A DNA stretch of 64,000 bases from GCA-002733465 sp965230525. Lineage in GTDB: Bacteria; Pseudomonadota; Gammaproteobacteria; Enterobacterales; Kangiellaceae. Shown in pieces: positions 46,635-55,582 of the stretch (positions within the stretch are counted from its first letter, which is position 1; each line of letters opens with the position of its first letter). The notes under the pieces are model-generated. The model was not told the DNA's origin. It did not search any database and was given only the letters and a program-made list of their open reading frames with translations. Location of the stretch: positions 62,001 to 126,000 of the forward strand of contig OZ246008.1 of the NCBI GenBank assembly GCA_965230525.1, in the 5' to 3' direction. The translations under genes and the position numbers were made by a program.

Positions 46635-46899
46635 TAGCTCTACCTCGTTGACGATTGTCTTTCTGAATTTTCACTAACATGGCGCAACCAATTGCAATCC
46701 AAACGATATTGACTGCGACCGACGGCAAAGCGCCATAATAAAATGAGTTAATCACTAACATTACGCTGCCAAATAAATTGCAAACTTGAAACGCTCTCGA
46801 TTCGCCTTTGATTTTACCGATTGAAACCAAAAAATAGGGTAACAAAAGTCCCAATGCCCCTAACCAACCAATCAGGTCAACAACTAATTCTATGCTCAT
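46621..46899 (-). CDS. CBU_0592-like small membrane protein
   Basis: A 92-residue protein with about three membrane helices (LIGWLGALGLLLPYFLVS, VCNLFGSVMLVINSFYYGA, VAVNIVWIAIGCAMLV) and a charged C-terminus. The GWxGA..LL.Y.L.S pattern followed by N.xG....NS...A..S...N..W is that of CBU_0592-type membrane proteins of unknown function, distantly like SemiSWEET/PQ-loop pieces. It overlaps the cyclase gene by 14 bases, so it is first in a two-gene operon. Confidence 0.75.
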   Translation of the reverse strand: MSIELVVDLIGWLGALGLLLPYFLVSIGKIKGESRAFQVCNLFGSVMLVINSFYYGALPSVAVNIVWIAIGCAMLVKIQKDNRQRGRANESV

Positions 46900-46962
46900 C
46901 GATCACTCGTTGTCTGTTTTATTGTTAGTTGAATCATGTGAGTTATTTTACACCTGCTCAAC

Positions 46963-46998
46963 ATTCGGATATATTGAATAATATAGAATAAGTAATTC
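46963..46998. promoter_or_regulatory. Candidate LysR operators in the divergent region
   Basis: Two dyads lie between the cyclase operon and the LysR gene: ATTC-N9-GAAT (46963-46979, which includes T-N11-A) and GAAT-N5-ATTC (46986-46998). The spacing and symmetry fit LysR binding sites controlling both directions. Functional assignment is inference. Confidence 0.4.
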
Positions 46999-47034
46999 GA
47001 TTTATTTGAATGCAACCTTTGCCTGGAATTAATT

Positions 47035-47931
47035 ATGAAACTTGCCGCTGTTCGAAGCTTTTTAGAAATTGTCAGCTTGGAAAGCTTTAGTCGTGCTGCA
47101 CTCAATTTGCATTACGCTCATTCCACAGTCACCGCTCAAATCAAATCGCTTGAATCTGAGCTTGGCGAGTCACTATTTTATCGCGACAATAAATCAGTCA
47201 CATTAACAGAGGCTGGCAAGCGTTTCTTACCCTATGCAAGGCAATTAATTGACCTTGAAAAAGATGCCAAGCTTGCCACCCATGCAAGCCCAGTATTACA
47301 TGGCAAGCTCAAGATTGCTGCGGTTGAAACGGTGAGCACTTATCGTCTTCCTCGCTGGTTAAAGCGATTGCAACAAACAGCCCCCGGAGTGAAAGTTTCA
47401 TTCCAAGTGATGCGCGACCAAGAAATTTTGGATAGCGTAAAATCTGGCACCCTAGACTTTGGTTTTATGGTCGAAGAGAACATTCAGGTCAAAGATATTG
47501 AAGCTTTCAAGTTATATCAAGAAGGCGTTTCTCTTTACGCACACCCGGACAATCCAATCGTCAAGAAACGAAAAATAGCTTGTAAAGACCTTGCAAGCCA
47601 ATTTCATTTGTTATGGAATCTTGGCTGTAGCTACAGTCATGTTTTTAATGACCTTATGCAAAAGGCCGGATATCACGACTTTAACTACATGGAGTTTAGT
47701 AACACCGAATCCATGAAACAGTGTGTCTTGCAAAATATTGGCATCGCAACCTTAACGGATGTGACTGTTGCAACAGAAGTTTCGAACGGCTGGATAAAAC
47801 GACTTAACTTTGACTTTCCGCAACGCTTTAACTCGTTTATGATGGTCAATACACACAGAAAAACTCGCCCATTGATCGAATTCTTTATGCAACTCATTCG
47901 TCAAGATATTGTTGCAAAAACGGATCAGTAA
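47035..47931 (+). CDS. LysR-type transcriptional regulator
   Basis: A 298-residue LysR regulator. The N-terminal winged helix (residues 1-60) reads MKLAAVRSFLEIVSLESFSR then AALNLHYAHSTVTAQIKSLE. The effector domain from about 88 includes GKLKIAAVETVSTYRLPRWL. It is divergent from the membrane protein/cyclase pair and probably controls it. GGAA lies upstream of the ATG. Confidence 0.92.
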   Translation: MKLAAVRSFLEIVSLESFSRAALNLHYAHSTVTAQIKSLESELGESLFYRDNKSVTLTEAGKRFLPYARQLIDLEKDAKLATHASPVLHGKLKIAAVETVSTYRLPRWLKRLQQTAPGVKVSFQVMRDQEILDSVKSGTLDFGFMVEENIQVKDIEAFKLYQEGVSLYAHPDNPIVKKRKIACKDLASQFHLLWNLGCSYSHVFNDLMQKAGYHDFNYMEFSNTESMKQCVLQNIGIATLTDVTVATEVSNGWIKRLNFDFPQRFNSFMMVNTHRKTRPLIEFFMQLIRQDIVAKTDQ

Positions 47932-47932
47932 G

Positions 47933-47949
47933 GCGGAACAACTTTCCGC
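47933..47949. terminator. Small stem-loop between convergent LysR and GST genes
   Basis: GCGGAA and TTCCGC form a 6-bp stem around five bases, directly after the LysR stop and 37 bases before the convergent GST stop. No long T-run follows, so the call is weak. Confidence 0.35.
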
Positions 47950-47985
47950 ACCTCAATTTAAAGTGGCTGGATGATGAATTGAGTT

Positions 47986-48609
47986 TTACTGCTCTTGCAA
48001 AACCTTGATCGCGTTCTTACAAGCCATTCGATAATACATTTTATTTCGATAGGTTAAATAATTCTCTGGCACATCGAATTTAAAACTCTCTGCCCAGGTT
48101 AAAGTGTGAGCGAGCATCACATCTGCCATCGTAAAATCTTCACCGATAACAAACCCTTCGCCATCAAAAAGATGCCCTAATGCTTCCATAGCTTTATTAA
48201 ACTCAAAGGTGGCTGTATTCAACATATCTTTAATTCGATACGCTTCCGGTAATGCAAACCGATGCTTACCATTACTCCACAACGCTTGCTCAAGCTCTGT
48301 TTGAACAAAAAACATCATTTCATCATATTTAGCGCGTCGCACTAACGAATTCGATGGAATCAGTGTAAGGTCGGCACTATTTGCGGCAATATAATTCAAA
48401 ATGGCACCGCTCTCTGTTAAAACCAAATCACCATCGACCAAGGTTGGCACCTTTCCCTGATGGTTCAGCTTTTTATATTCCTCACTGAGTGCTCCATTTT
48501 CGGCACTGCTAGCAAACTCGACCGCAACATACTCATACTCAATTCCGGCTTCTTCTAGGGCCCACAATGCTCGAAATGAGCGAGATTTTCCCATACCATA
48601 TAATTTCAT
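47986..48609 (-). CDS. Glutathione S-transferase
   Basis: A 207-residue GST. The N-terminal thioredoxin-like domain starts MKLYGMGKSRSFRALWALEE, with the catalytic Ser in the SRSFRA region, then GKVPTLVDGDLVLTESGAIL (the cis-Pro and the glutathione-binding E-S). The C-terminal helical domain follows with FTMADVMLAHTL. The ATG at 48609 begins the fold; a longer frame runs upstream but is not needed. Substrate unknown. Divergent from rdgB. Confidence 0.92.
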   Translation of the reverse strand: MKLYGMGKSRSFRALWALEEAGIEYEYVAVEFASSAENGALSEEYKKLNHQGKVPTLVDGDLVLTESGAILNYIAANSADLTLIPSNSLVRRAKYDEMMFFVQTELEQALWSNGKHRFALPEAYRIKDMLNTATFEFNKAMEALGHLFDGEGFVIGEDFTMADVMLAHTLTWAESFKFDVPENYLTYRNKMYYRMACKNAIKVLQEQ

Positions 48610-48708
48610 TGTTACTATCCTAGTTTGATTGTCACGAGAGCTGTTATTTCTTTTGTAAGTCAAAACAGCTAAAATCTTGAACATACACATTAAACTAGAT
48701 TGCAGCCT

Positions 48709-49380
48709 ATGCCAACAACGAACCGCTCGAATCTTAATAATCAGACGATTGTTCTTGCCAGTGGCAATAAAAAGAAGTTAAGCGAGTTATCAGCAATCCT
48801 CACTCGTTTTGAGCAAGCTTTGGTTCCCCAGTCAAAGTATCAAATAAAAGACGCCATTGAAGATGGCTTAACATTTGTTGAAAATGCCATTATTAAAGCG
48901 CGCCATGCCTGTCAGCAAACCGGATTACCTGCAATAGCTGATGATTCCGGAATAGAGGTTGATTTTCTGAGCGGCAAGCCGGGAATTTACTCAGCCCGAT
49001 ATGCTGGTGAGCAAGCCACCGACCAACAAAATTTGGATAAATTGCTAACTGCACTAAAAGGGGTAGCAAAACAACAACGCAGCGCTCGTTATCAATGCGT
49101 CATCGTCTATATGCGCCACGCAGAAGACCCCACACCAATAATTAGTCAAGCTAGTTGGGAAGGTGTGATTTTAGATTCTCCGATAGGCAATGGCGGCTTT
49201 GGTTATGACCCAATTTTTTATTGTCCTGAGGCAAAAAAATCTGCGGCACAAATGCAGCCAGAAGAAAAATCGAACATCAGCCATCGCGGCAAGGCACTAA
49301 AAGAATTTGAGCGAAAATACCGGCAGCAGTCAGCCAATCAAGCTAAGCCGATTAATTCCGATGAGCAAGGCCAAAACTAG
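48709..49380 (+). CDS. rdgB: XTP/dITP pyrophosphatase (non-canonical purine NTPase)
   Basis: A 223-residue RdgB/HAM1 protein that hydrolyses dITP and XTP to keep them out of DNA. LASGNKKKLSELSAIL is the substrate-binding SGNxxK motif, ADDSGIEVDFLSGKPGIYSARYAG carries catalytic Asp (quoted in parts: ADDSGIEVDFL and GIYSARYAG), and GFGYDPIFY and SHRGKAL complete it. The C-terminal about 15 residues are a polar extension beyond the usual end. ATG at 48709 is preferred to an in-frame TTG three codons earlier. It overlaps hemW by one base. Confidence 0.95.
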   Translation: MPTTNRSNLNNQTIVLASGNKKKLSELSAILTRFEQALVPQSKYQIKDAIEDGLTFVENAIIKARHACQQTGLPAIADDSGIEVDFLSGKPGIYSARYAGEQATDQQNLDKLLTALKGVAKQQRSARYQCVIVYMRHAEDPTPIISQASWEGVILDSPIGNGGFGYDPIFYCPEAKKSAAQMQPEEKSNISHRGKALKEFERKYRQQSANQAKPINSDEQGQN

Positions 49381-50588
49381 TGGCTATTACTGAATTACCG
49401 CCCCTTTCTCTTTACATTCATTTCCCTTGGTGTGTGCAAAAATGTCCCTATTGCGACTTTAATTCCCATACGGTCAAACAAACCATTCCCGAAGCCGAAT
49501 ATATACAAGCACTGTTAACTGATTTGGAACAGCACTTACCCGCGGTTTGGGGCCGCGCTTTAACGAGTATTTTTATTGGCGGAGGAACACCCAGTTTGAT
49601 GAGCGTAGAGGCGATGGAACAATTACTCAGCGGCATTCGCGCAAGGTTGCCTTTTTTAGCTGATACAGAAGTTACCATGGAAGCAAACCCTGGCACCGTA
49701 GAAGCAGACAAATTTGAAGGTTTTTTTCAGGCTGGGGTTAACCGCATTTCGATTGGCGTACAAAGTTTCAACGACGTTTTTTTAAAAACACTTGGTCGAA
49801 TCCATCAATCAGATGAAGCTAGACGCGCTTTTGAAATAGCTCGACAAGCCGGTTTTCAAAATATCAATATCGACCTAATGTATGCATTACCGGAACAAAC
49901 CATTGAACAAGCAATCAGTGACTTAACGATTGCCACCAGCATGCAACCCGAGCACTTAAGTTGGTATCAATTAACCTTAGAACCTAATACTGCGTTTTAT
50001 CACACACCACCTAAAAATATGGCCGATGATGACCTGCTCGCAGATATCGGTGAAGCAGGATTACAATTTTTGACCGATAAAGGCTATCATCGCTATGAAG
50101 TTTCCGCATTTAGCTTGAATGGAAAATTTCCATCTTGGCACAATACTAACTATTGGCAGTTTGGTGACTACCTAGGCATAGGCGCAGGCGCCCATGGAAA
50201 AATCACTCGGGCAGATACTCAAACAATCGTTCGCACCAGTAAGCGGCGCAGCCCAAAAGATTATCTTAATCCTGATAAAGCGTTTATTGATAATACTCGC
50301 GAACTGGCTCCGCAGGACTTACCGCTAGAATTTATGATGAACGCAATGCGGTTAAAAAATGGCGTGGCAATAGACTCTTTTTATCCGCGCACAGGGATTT
50401 TATTAAAGCAGATCGAACCGGCCATTGAACGCTGTCAAGCCCGTGAGTTGGCCGAAATCTCTCAGGGCATGCTGCGTCCTACCGCAAATGGATTTATGTT
50501 TTTAAATGAACTAATAAGCGAATTCATGCCCGAAAATTTCCCTGAGCTAAATATTGGTCAAAAAATTACCATCAAGGAACTTAGTTAG
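49380..50588 (+). CDS. hemW: Radical SAM heme chaperone HemW
   Basis: A 402-residue radical SAM protein. The 4Fe-4S motif CVQKCPYC (CxxxCxxC) is at about residues 18-25 within HFPWCVQKCPYCDFNSH; GGGTPSL, ISIGVQSFND and GFQNINIDLMYALP follow, as in HemW/HemN. HemW binds heme and inserts it into targets; it lacks coproporphyrinogen oxidase activity. GTG start at 49380 overlaps the rdgB stop. This rdgB-hemW pair is highly conserved. Confidence 0.95.
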   Translation: MAITELPPLSLYIHFPWCVQKCPYCDFNSHTVKQTIPEAEYIQALLTDLEQHLPAVWGRALTSIFIGGGTPSLMSVEAMEQLLSGIRARLPFLADTEVTMEANPGTVEADKFEGFFQAGVNRISIGVQSFNDVFLKTLGRIHQSDEARRAFEIARQAGFQNINIDLMYALPEQTIEQAISDLTIATSMQPEHLSWYQLTLEPNTAFYHTPPKNMADDDLLADIGEAGLQFLTDKGYHRYEVSAFSLNGKFPSWHNTNYWQFGDYLGIGAGAHGKITRADTQTIVRTSKRRSPKDYLNPDKAFIDNTRELAPQDLPLEFMMNAMRLKNGVAIDSFYPRTGILLKQIEPAIERCQARELAEISQGMLRPTANGFMFLNELISEFMPENFPELNIGQKITIKELS

Positions 50589-50590
50589 CC

Positions 50591-51940
50591 ATGATCGGTT
50601 TTTTTAGACCTAAACCTCATCAACCACTTCTTCCTAAAGAACAAATAGCTCTCGAATATCGCCGCTTGCGCTGGCAAGTATTTGTCGGAATCTTTATTGG
50701 TTACGCTGGATATTATTTGGTACGCAAAAATTTCTCGCTTGCGATGCCCTTCTTGATTGAAGAACAAGGCTACTCGCGCGGCGAACTAGGCACCGCACTC
50801 TCTGCCGTGTCAATTGCCTATGGATTGAGTAAATTTTTGATGGGAAATGTTTCAGATCGAAGCAACCCAAAATATTTTCTTACCTTTGGGTTGTTAGCCT
50901 CGGCTGGCATTATGTTTGCGTTTGGGTTTGCTCCTTGGGCAACAGGCAGTGTCACGATTATGTTTGTGTTACTTTTTCTAAATGGTTGGGTGCAAGGGAT
51001 GGGCTGGCCAGCTTGTGGCAGAACTATGGTGCATTGGTTTTCAAGTAACGAACGCGGAAAAACCGTCTCCTTTTGGAATATTGCTCACAATGTTGGTGGT
51101 GGATTGATCGGCCCCATTTTTATTTTGGGTATGGCATGGTTTAACGATTGGCATGCGGCTTTTTATCTACCCGCCGCTTTTGCCACACTAGTGGCATTTG
51201 TGGTGTTTGTATTAATGAAAGATACACCACAGTCCTGCGGCCTTCCCTCTATCGAATCTTATCGAAATGATTATCCAAACGACTACCACGAGTCACATGA
51301 GCAAGAATTTACTGCCAAACAAATATTTTTAAAATATGTGTTAAATAATAAATTGCTCTGGTTTATTGCGGCGGCCAATGCATTTGTCTATTTGATCCGC
51401 TACGGCGTTTTGGACTGGGCGCCTGTTTATTTGTCCGAAGTAAAAGACTTTACCGTTGATAAAAGTTCATGGGCTTATTTTGTCTATGAATGGGCTGGCA
51501 TTCCCGGCACTTTATTATGTGGTTGGATTAGTGATAAGTGGTTTAAAGGACGTAGAGCCCCTGCGGCAATTTTGTATATGATATTGGTACTACTGGCGGT
51601 CATCATCTATTGGTTAAATCCAGCCGGAAATCCCAGTATTGACATAGCAGCGCTAATGGCAATAGGTTTCCTGATTTATGGTCCAGTGATGTTAATAGGA
51701 CTTTACGCGCTAGAGCTAGTGCCAAAAAAAGCCGCGGGAACCGCTGCTGGGTTAACGGGCTTATTTGGCTATCTAGGTGGCGCCGTGGTGGCAAATATTG
51801 CTTTGGGATACACCGTTGACCATTTTGGTTGGGATGGTGGATTTATATTACTTACGGGTGGTTGTATTGGTGCAATCATTTTAATCGGCTTTACCCTTAA
51901 GCATGAACTAGCCCACAAGCGTGAAAATAAACTGGGTTGA
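50591..51940 (+). CDS. glpT: Glycerol-3-phosphate transporter GlpT
   Basis: A 449-residue OPA-family MFS antiporter. GYAGYYLVRKNFSLAMPFL in helix 1 carries the phosphate-binding Arg, and GLSKFLMGNVSDRSNPK is motif A. LFLNGWVQGMGWPACGR and WNIAHNVGGGL are typical of GlpT/UhpT. GlpT exchanges glycerol-3-phosphate for phosphate, and also admits fosfomycin in other bacteria. It starts 2 bases after hemW and is followed by glpQ, so substrate release and uptake are adjacent. Confidence 0.93.
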   Translation: MIGFFRPKPHQPLLPKEQIALEYRRLRWQVFVGIFIGYAGYYLVRKNFSLAMPFLIEEQGYSRGELGTALSAVSIAYGLSKFLMGNVSDRSNPKYFLTFGLLASAGIMFAFGFAPWATGSVTIMFVLLFLNGWVQGMGWPACGRTMVHWFSSNERGKTVSFWNIAHNVGGGLIGPIFILGMAWFNDWHAAFYLPAAFATLVAFVVFVLMKDTPQSCGLPSIESYRNDYPNDYHESHEQEFTAKQIFLKYVLNNKLLWFIAAANAFVYLIRYGVLDWAPVYLSEVKDFTVDKSSWAYFVYEWAGIPGTLLCGWISDKWFKGRRAPAAILYMILVLLAVIIYWLNPAGNPSIDIAALMAIGFLIYGPVMLIGLYALELVPKKAAGTAAGLTGLFGYLGGAVVANIALGYTVDHFGWDGGFILLTGGCIGAIILIGFTLKHELAHKRENKLG

Positions 51941-52011
51941 TCAATATTTTTCGTTGCCACTTACTGACTAACGACTAACTTTTAAACCATATAATTCAGG
52001 ATATGAACTCT

Positions 52012-53157
52012 ATGCGTTTTTCCAACCGTTACATACCATCTTTATTGATTGCCTTCTTCCTTGCCACCGCTTCACTCAGCGGCTGTACCAACTCACTCAT
52101 AGCAGAGAAACACACTATGAAAAAAACGACCTCCAAGCCAACTCAAGACAGGCCGCTTGTTATTGCCCACCGAGGTGCCAGCGGTTATGCACCTGAACAT
52201 TCGTTAGTGGCTAAAGCCATGGCTCATAGCATGGATGTTGATTACATAGAACAAGACGTCGTGATGACAAAAGATGATCATTTAGTCGTGTTGCATGATC
52301 CCTATTTAGACAGAGTCACTAATGTCATGACAGAGTTTCCGAATCGATTCAGAGAAGTGTTTGGTCAAAAACGATGGCTAGCGATTGATTTTACTTTGGC
52401 AGAAATTAAGACTTTGAAAATGACAGAGGGATTCGACTTCGACCATCAAACTAACACGACCACCCCGCTCTATCCCAACCGTTTTCCATTATTTAAATCG
52501 AGCTTTAGCGTTTCAACATTGCAAGAAGAGATTGAACTAATTCAAGGACTCAATCATAGTCGAGGAAAAGATATTGGGATTTATGTTGAAGTGAAAGCGC
52601 CTTGGTTCCATTTGATAGAAGGCAAGGACATCAGTTTAAAAACGCTCGAAGTATTAAAGCATTATGGTTACACCAATAAGCAGCATAAAGCTTACTTTCA
52701 ATGCTTTGATCCGGATGAAACCAAACGAGTTCATGATGAACTTTTACCCCAGTTGAAAATGGATATTAAACTGATCCAACTCATTGCACATACCGGCTGG
52801 AATGAAACGATGCGACTAAAGGATGGCAAACTTGTACCATATAGTTATGATTGGCTGCTAAAAAAAGGTTCAATGAAAACAGTTGCGGAATATGCAGACG
52901 GGATTGGACCATGGATGCCGATGCTAGTCAGCACAAAGTCATCTGCTGAAAAAATTATTCCAAGTGTACTGTTACAAGAGGCTCGAAAGAACGATCTAAA
53001 AATTCATCCATATACTTTTAGAAAAGAGAAACAAAAGATCCCAAAGTTCGCAAAAGACTTTGATCACTTACTCGATATTTTTATAAAACAACTCGAAGTC
53101 GATGGTGTATTTTCTGATCACCCCGATAGCGTCATAGACTATTTAGAAAACCATTAA
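52012..53157 (+). CDS. glpQ: Glycerophosphodiester phosphodiesterase GlpQ, lipoprotein
   Basis: A 381-residue TIM-barrel GDPD. AHRGASGYAPEHS carries the catalytic His, EQDVVMTKDDHLVVLHDP the metal-binding Glu/Asp and second His, and VEVKAPW follows. The lipobox ASLSGC ends the signal peptide, so it is envelope-anchored. ATG 52012 is preferred to ATG 52003 because CAGGA is only 1 base from the latter and 10 from the former. It cuts glycerophosphodiesters to glycerol-3-phosphate, which the adjacent GlpT imports. Confidence 0.94.
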   Translation: MRFSNRYIPSLLIAFFLATASLSGCTNSLIAEKHTMKKTTSKPTQDRPLVIAHRGASGYAPEHSLVAKAMAHSMDVDYIEQDVVMTKDDHLVVLHDPYLDRVTNVMTEFPNRFREVFGQKRWLAIDFTLAEIKTLKMTEGFDFDHQTNTTTPLYPNRFPLFKSSFSVSTLQEEIELIQGLNHSRGKDIGIYVEVKAPWFHLIEGKDISLKTLEVLKHYGYTNKQHKAYFQCFDPDETKRVHDELLPQLKMDIKLIQLIAHTGWNETMRLKDGKLVPYSYDWLLKKGSMKTVAEYADGIGPWMPMLVSTKSSAEKIIPSVLLQEARKNDLKIHPYTFRKEKQKIPKFAKDFDHLLDIFIKQLEVDGVFSDHPDSVIDYLENH

Positions 53158-53158
53158 T

Positions 53159-53892
53159 GATTGCCGCGCTTTGCTCGCAATGACAGATCTCTCAATCGAC
53201 TGTCATAGCGAGGAGGCACGACGCGGCGATCTCGTTTTACCCCCACAAAAGATTGCCGCGCTTTGCTCGCAATGACACAACACTCAATCGACTGTCATAG
53301 CGAGGAGGCACGACGCGGCGATCTTGTTTTACCCCCACCAAAGATTGCCGCGCTTTGCTCGCAATGACAGATCTCTCAATCGACTGTCATAGCGAGGAGG
53401 CACGACGCGGCTATCTCGTTTTACCCCCACAAAAGATTGCCGCGCTTTGCTCGCAATGACACAACACTCAATCGACTGTCATAGCGAGGAGGCACGACGC
53501 GGCTATCTCGTTTTACCCCCACAAAAGATTGCCACGCTCTGCTCGCAATGACAAATCACTCAATCGACTGTCATAGCGAGGAGGCACGACGCGGCTATCT
53601 CGTTTTACCCCCGCCAAAGATTGCCGCGCTTTGCTCGCAATGACAGATCTCTCAATCGACTGTCATAGTGAGAAGGCACGACGCGGCTATCTCGTTTTAC
53701 CCCCACAAAAGATTGCCGCGCTTTGCTCGCAATGACAGATCTCTCAATCGACTGTCATAGCGAGGAGGCACGACGCGGCTATCTTGTTTTACCCCACAAA
53801 AGATTGCCACGCTCTGCTCGCAATGACAAATCACTCAATCGACTGTCATAGCGAGGAGGCACGACGCGGCTATCTTGTTTTACCCCACAAAA
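53159..53892. repeat. Tandem array of eight 92-bp palindromic repeats
   Basis: Unit starts at 53159, 53251, 53343, 53435, 53527, 53619, 53711 and 53802; six units are 92 bp and the last two 91 bp (one C lost). A decayed ninth begins near 53893. Each unit holds ATTGCCGCGCTTTGCTCGCA then ATGACA, a short variable core, and TGTCATAGCGAGGAGGCACG then ACGCGGC, that is, two arms of an imperfect hairpin of about 24 bp. The core has three versions: copies 1, 3, 6 and 7 share one, copies 2 and 4 another, copies 5 and 8 a third, so multi-unit blocks were also duplicated. The arms resemble a widespread REP/MITE-like palindrome in bacterial genomes. No transposase gene lies nearby. Confidence 0.95.
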
Positions 53893-54013
53893 AATTACCG
53901 TGTTTTTCTAGCGCAGATGCATCATCTAAGCAACTGTACAAAAATCAAAAAACTGTGCTAAGCTGAGCCGAATCATTGCAAAAACAATTCTAATAAAAGC
54001 TCACGGAGTGAAT
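53893..54013. other. Intergenic region between the repeat array and the serine hydrolase gene
   Basis: The first about 15 bases are a decayed ninth repeat. The rest is AT-rich leader: GGAG (54005-54008) lies 5 bases before the ATG at 54014. No -10/-35 pair is obvious, so the promoter could lie inside the last repeat. Confidence 0.5.
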
Positions 54014-55510
54014 ATGTTCGACTGTAAACGATCTGCTTTATTGTTCTCCATCGCACTACTTACTTTTGGAGTCTTCGCTTCAAAAATTCACGCGAAAACA
54101 CTAGACCATAGTGAAGTTCAGCGAGGAATAGAACTATGGAAAGTTCCTGCATTTGCGACTTCCGTTGTCACAAAAGACACCATCAAATTTCAACAAGGGT
54201 TTGGCAGAACGAAACTAAACAGTGGTAGCAAAGTTAATGAACATACCGTATTTGGAATTATGTCGACGACCAAAGCGATGGTCGCAGCGGGAGTTCTAAT
54301 CCTTGTCGATCAAAAAAAGTTGAGTCTAGATGATTTAGTGATTAAACATATACCGGAACTTCGATTTAAAGACTCACATTTGACTCAACAAGTGACTATT
54401 CGTGATTTACTGGCTCATCGAACTGGAATGCCCTCGACTGATCTTTGGGCGTTCTTACAAAAAATGCCATTAAAAACTCAAATTCAAAAACTTAATACAG
54501 TCGACCCTGATGCTCCACCGAGAAGTCGATTTATCTATCAAAACACCATGTATGAGTTAGCTGGTGAAATCATCGAGCGTGTTACTGGAAAACGCTGGGA
54601 TAATTTTTTGACAGAAGCTCTTTGGCACCCGATAGGAATGAAAGAGACCTTTGGCACACGCGCTAAAATTTCTAGTCATTTAAAGCATGTATATCCCTAT
54701 TTCATGGTAGACAATAAAGTCACCAAAACCGCTTGGAACTTCGATGACGATGAAGCCAATGCAGCGGGAAGTGCCTGGTCTTCAGTTCACGATATGAGTT
54801 TGTGGGCTCAGTTCTTATTAAATGATGGAAAAACATCAAACGGAACACAATTGATTTCTGCTGCAAGTATGCTAGAAATGTTTTCTCCGCAAATGCTAGT
54901 CGCAAGAGATGATTTCTACCCCACAACTAAACTGACTAAGCCTAATTGGACTAGTTACGGCCTCGGCTGGTTTCAACAAGATTTTCAAGGTAGAAAGATT
55001 GATTACCACACCGGCAGTCTCTCTGGTTTGATCGCAATTATTGGACTGGATAGAAAAAATAACAAAGCGATGGTTGCGTTAGGCAACCTTGATCATGCGG
55101 AAGTTCGACACGCACTGTTGTGGCATGTCATGGACGAGCAAAATGATTCGAGTTCGATTGATTGGAATCAGGCAGTATTTGATTTGTATAATAAGAAAAA
55201 AACAGAGCCTAATGACGATAAACCCCAATCTTCCGAACTCGCCAACAAACCGCACTTACTGCCACTAGAACAATACGCTGGTCGCTACACCAACGAAAGC
55301 TATAACGAAATGATCGTCGATTTTAACAATGACAAGTTAACTTTAAAGTCGGGGCGATTAGATTTTCCTCTGACCCATAAACATTTCGATACTTTTGAAA
55401 TGAAATCCGAAGAGCTACACTTTACCGCACCACTCAATTTTAATCTTGGTGCTGACGGAAAGGTAAACACTATGCACTTTTTTGGGCTTAGTTTTGAAAA
55501 AATAAAATAG
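54014..55510 (+). CDS. Exported class C beta-lactamase-like serine hydrolase with C-terminal domain
   Basis: A 498-residue S12/beta-lactamase-fold protein with a signal peptide (about 1-27). Active-site motifs are all present: Ser84-x-x-Lys87 (STTK), Tyr175-x-Asn177 (YQN) and His332-Thr-Gly334 (HTG, in place of KTG). The last about 100 residues (from PLEQYAGRYTNES) form a small beta-rich DUF3471-like domain. Members are esterases, D-aminopeptidases or beta-lactamase-like enzymes; a true beta-lactamase is not shown. ATG 54014 is preferred over GTG 54008, which would overlap the GGAG. It is followed by an acyltransferase and a BlaI/M56 pair, which may control it. Confidence 0.88.
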   Translation: MFDCKRSALLFSIALLTFGVFASKIHAKTLDHSEVQRGIELWKVPAFATSVVTKDTIKFQQGFGRTKLNSGSKVNEHTVFGIMSTTKAMVAAGVLILVDQKKLSLDDLVIKHIPELRFKDSHLTQQVTIRDLLAHRTGMPSTDLWAFLQKMPLKTQIQKLNTVDPDAPPRSRFIYQNTMYELAGEIIERVTGKRWDNFLTEALWHPIGMKETFGTRAKISSHLKHVYPYFMVDNKVTKTAWNFDDDEANAAGSAWSSVHDMSLWAQFLLNDGKTSNGTQLISAASMLEMFSPQMLVARDDFYPTTKLTKPNWTSYGLGWFQQDFQGRKIDYHTGSLSGLIAIIGLDRKNNKAMVALGNLDHAEVRHALLWHVMDEQNDSSSIDWNQAVFDLYNKKKTEPNDDKPQSSELANKPHLLPLEQYAGRYTNESYNEMIVDFNNDKLTLKSGRLDFPLTHKHFDTFEMKSEELHFTAPLNFNLGADGKVNTMHFFGLSFEKIK

Positions 55511-55582
55511 CTGACTAGCTGTGAGCTAGAGAAAATTTTTATTCGCCTTAGGATGGCTTAGCGTAATATTCAAGGGAACAAT

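Noticed and set aside
53784..53966. 60-codon frame in the repeat array
   Set aside because: It reads through the repeat units and their decayed end and has no coding features or ribosome binding site.
54014..55510. Beta-lactamase (AmpC-type) call for the serine hydrolase
   Set aside because: It has HTG instead of KTG and an extra C-terminal domain, common in esterase-like members; resistance is not supported.
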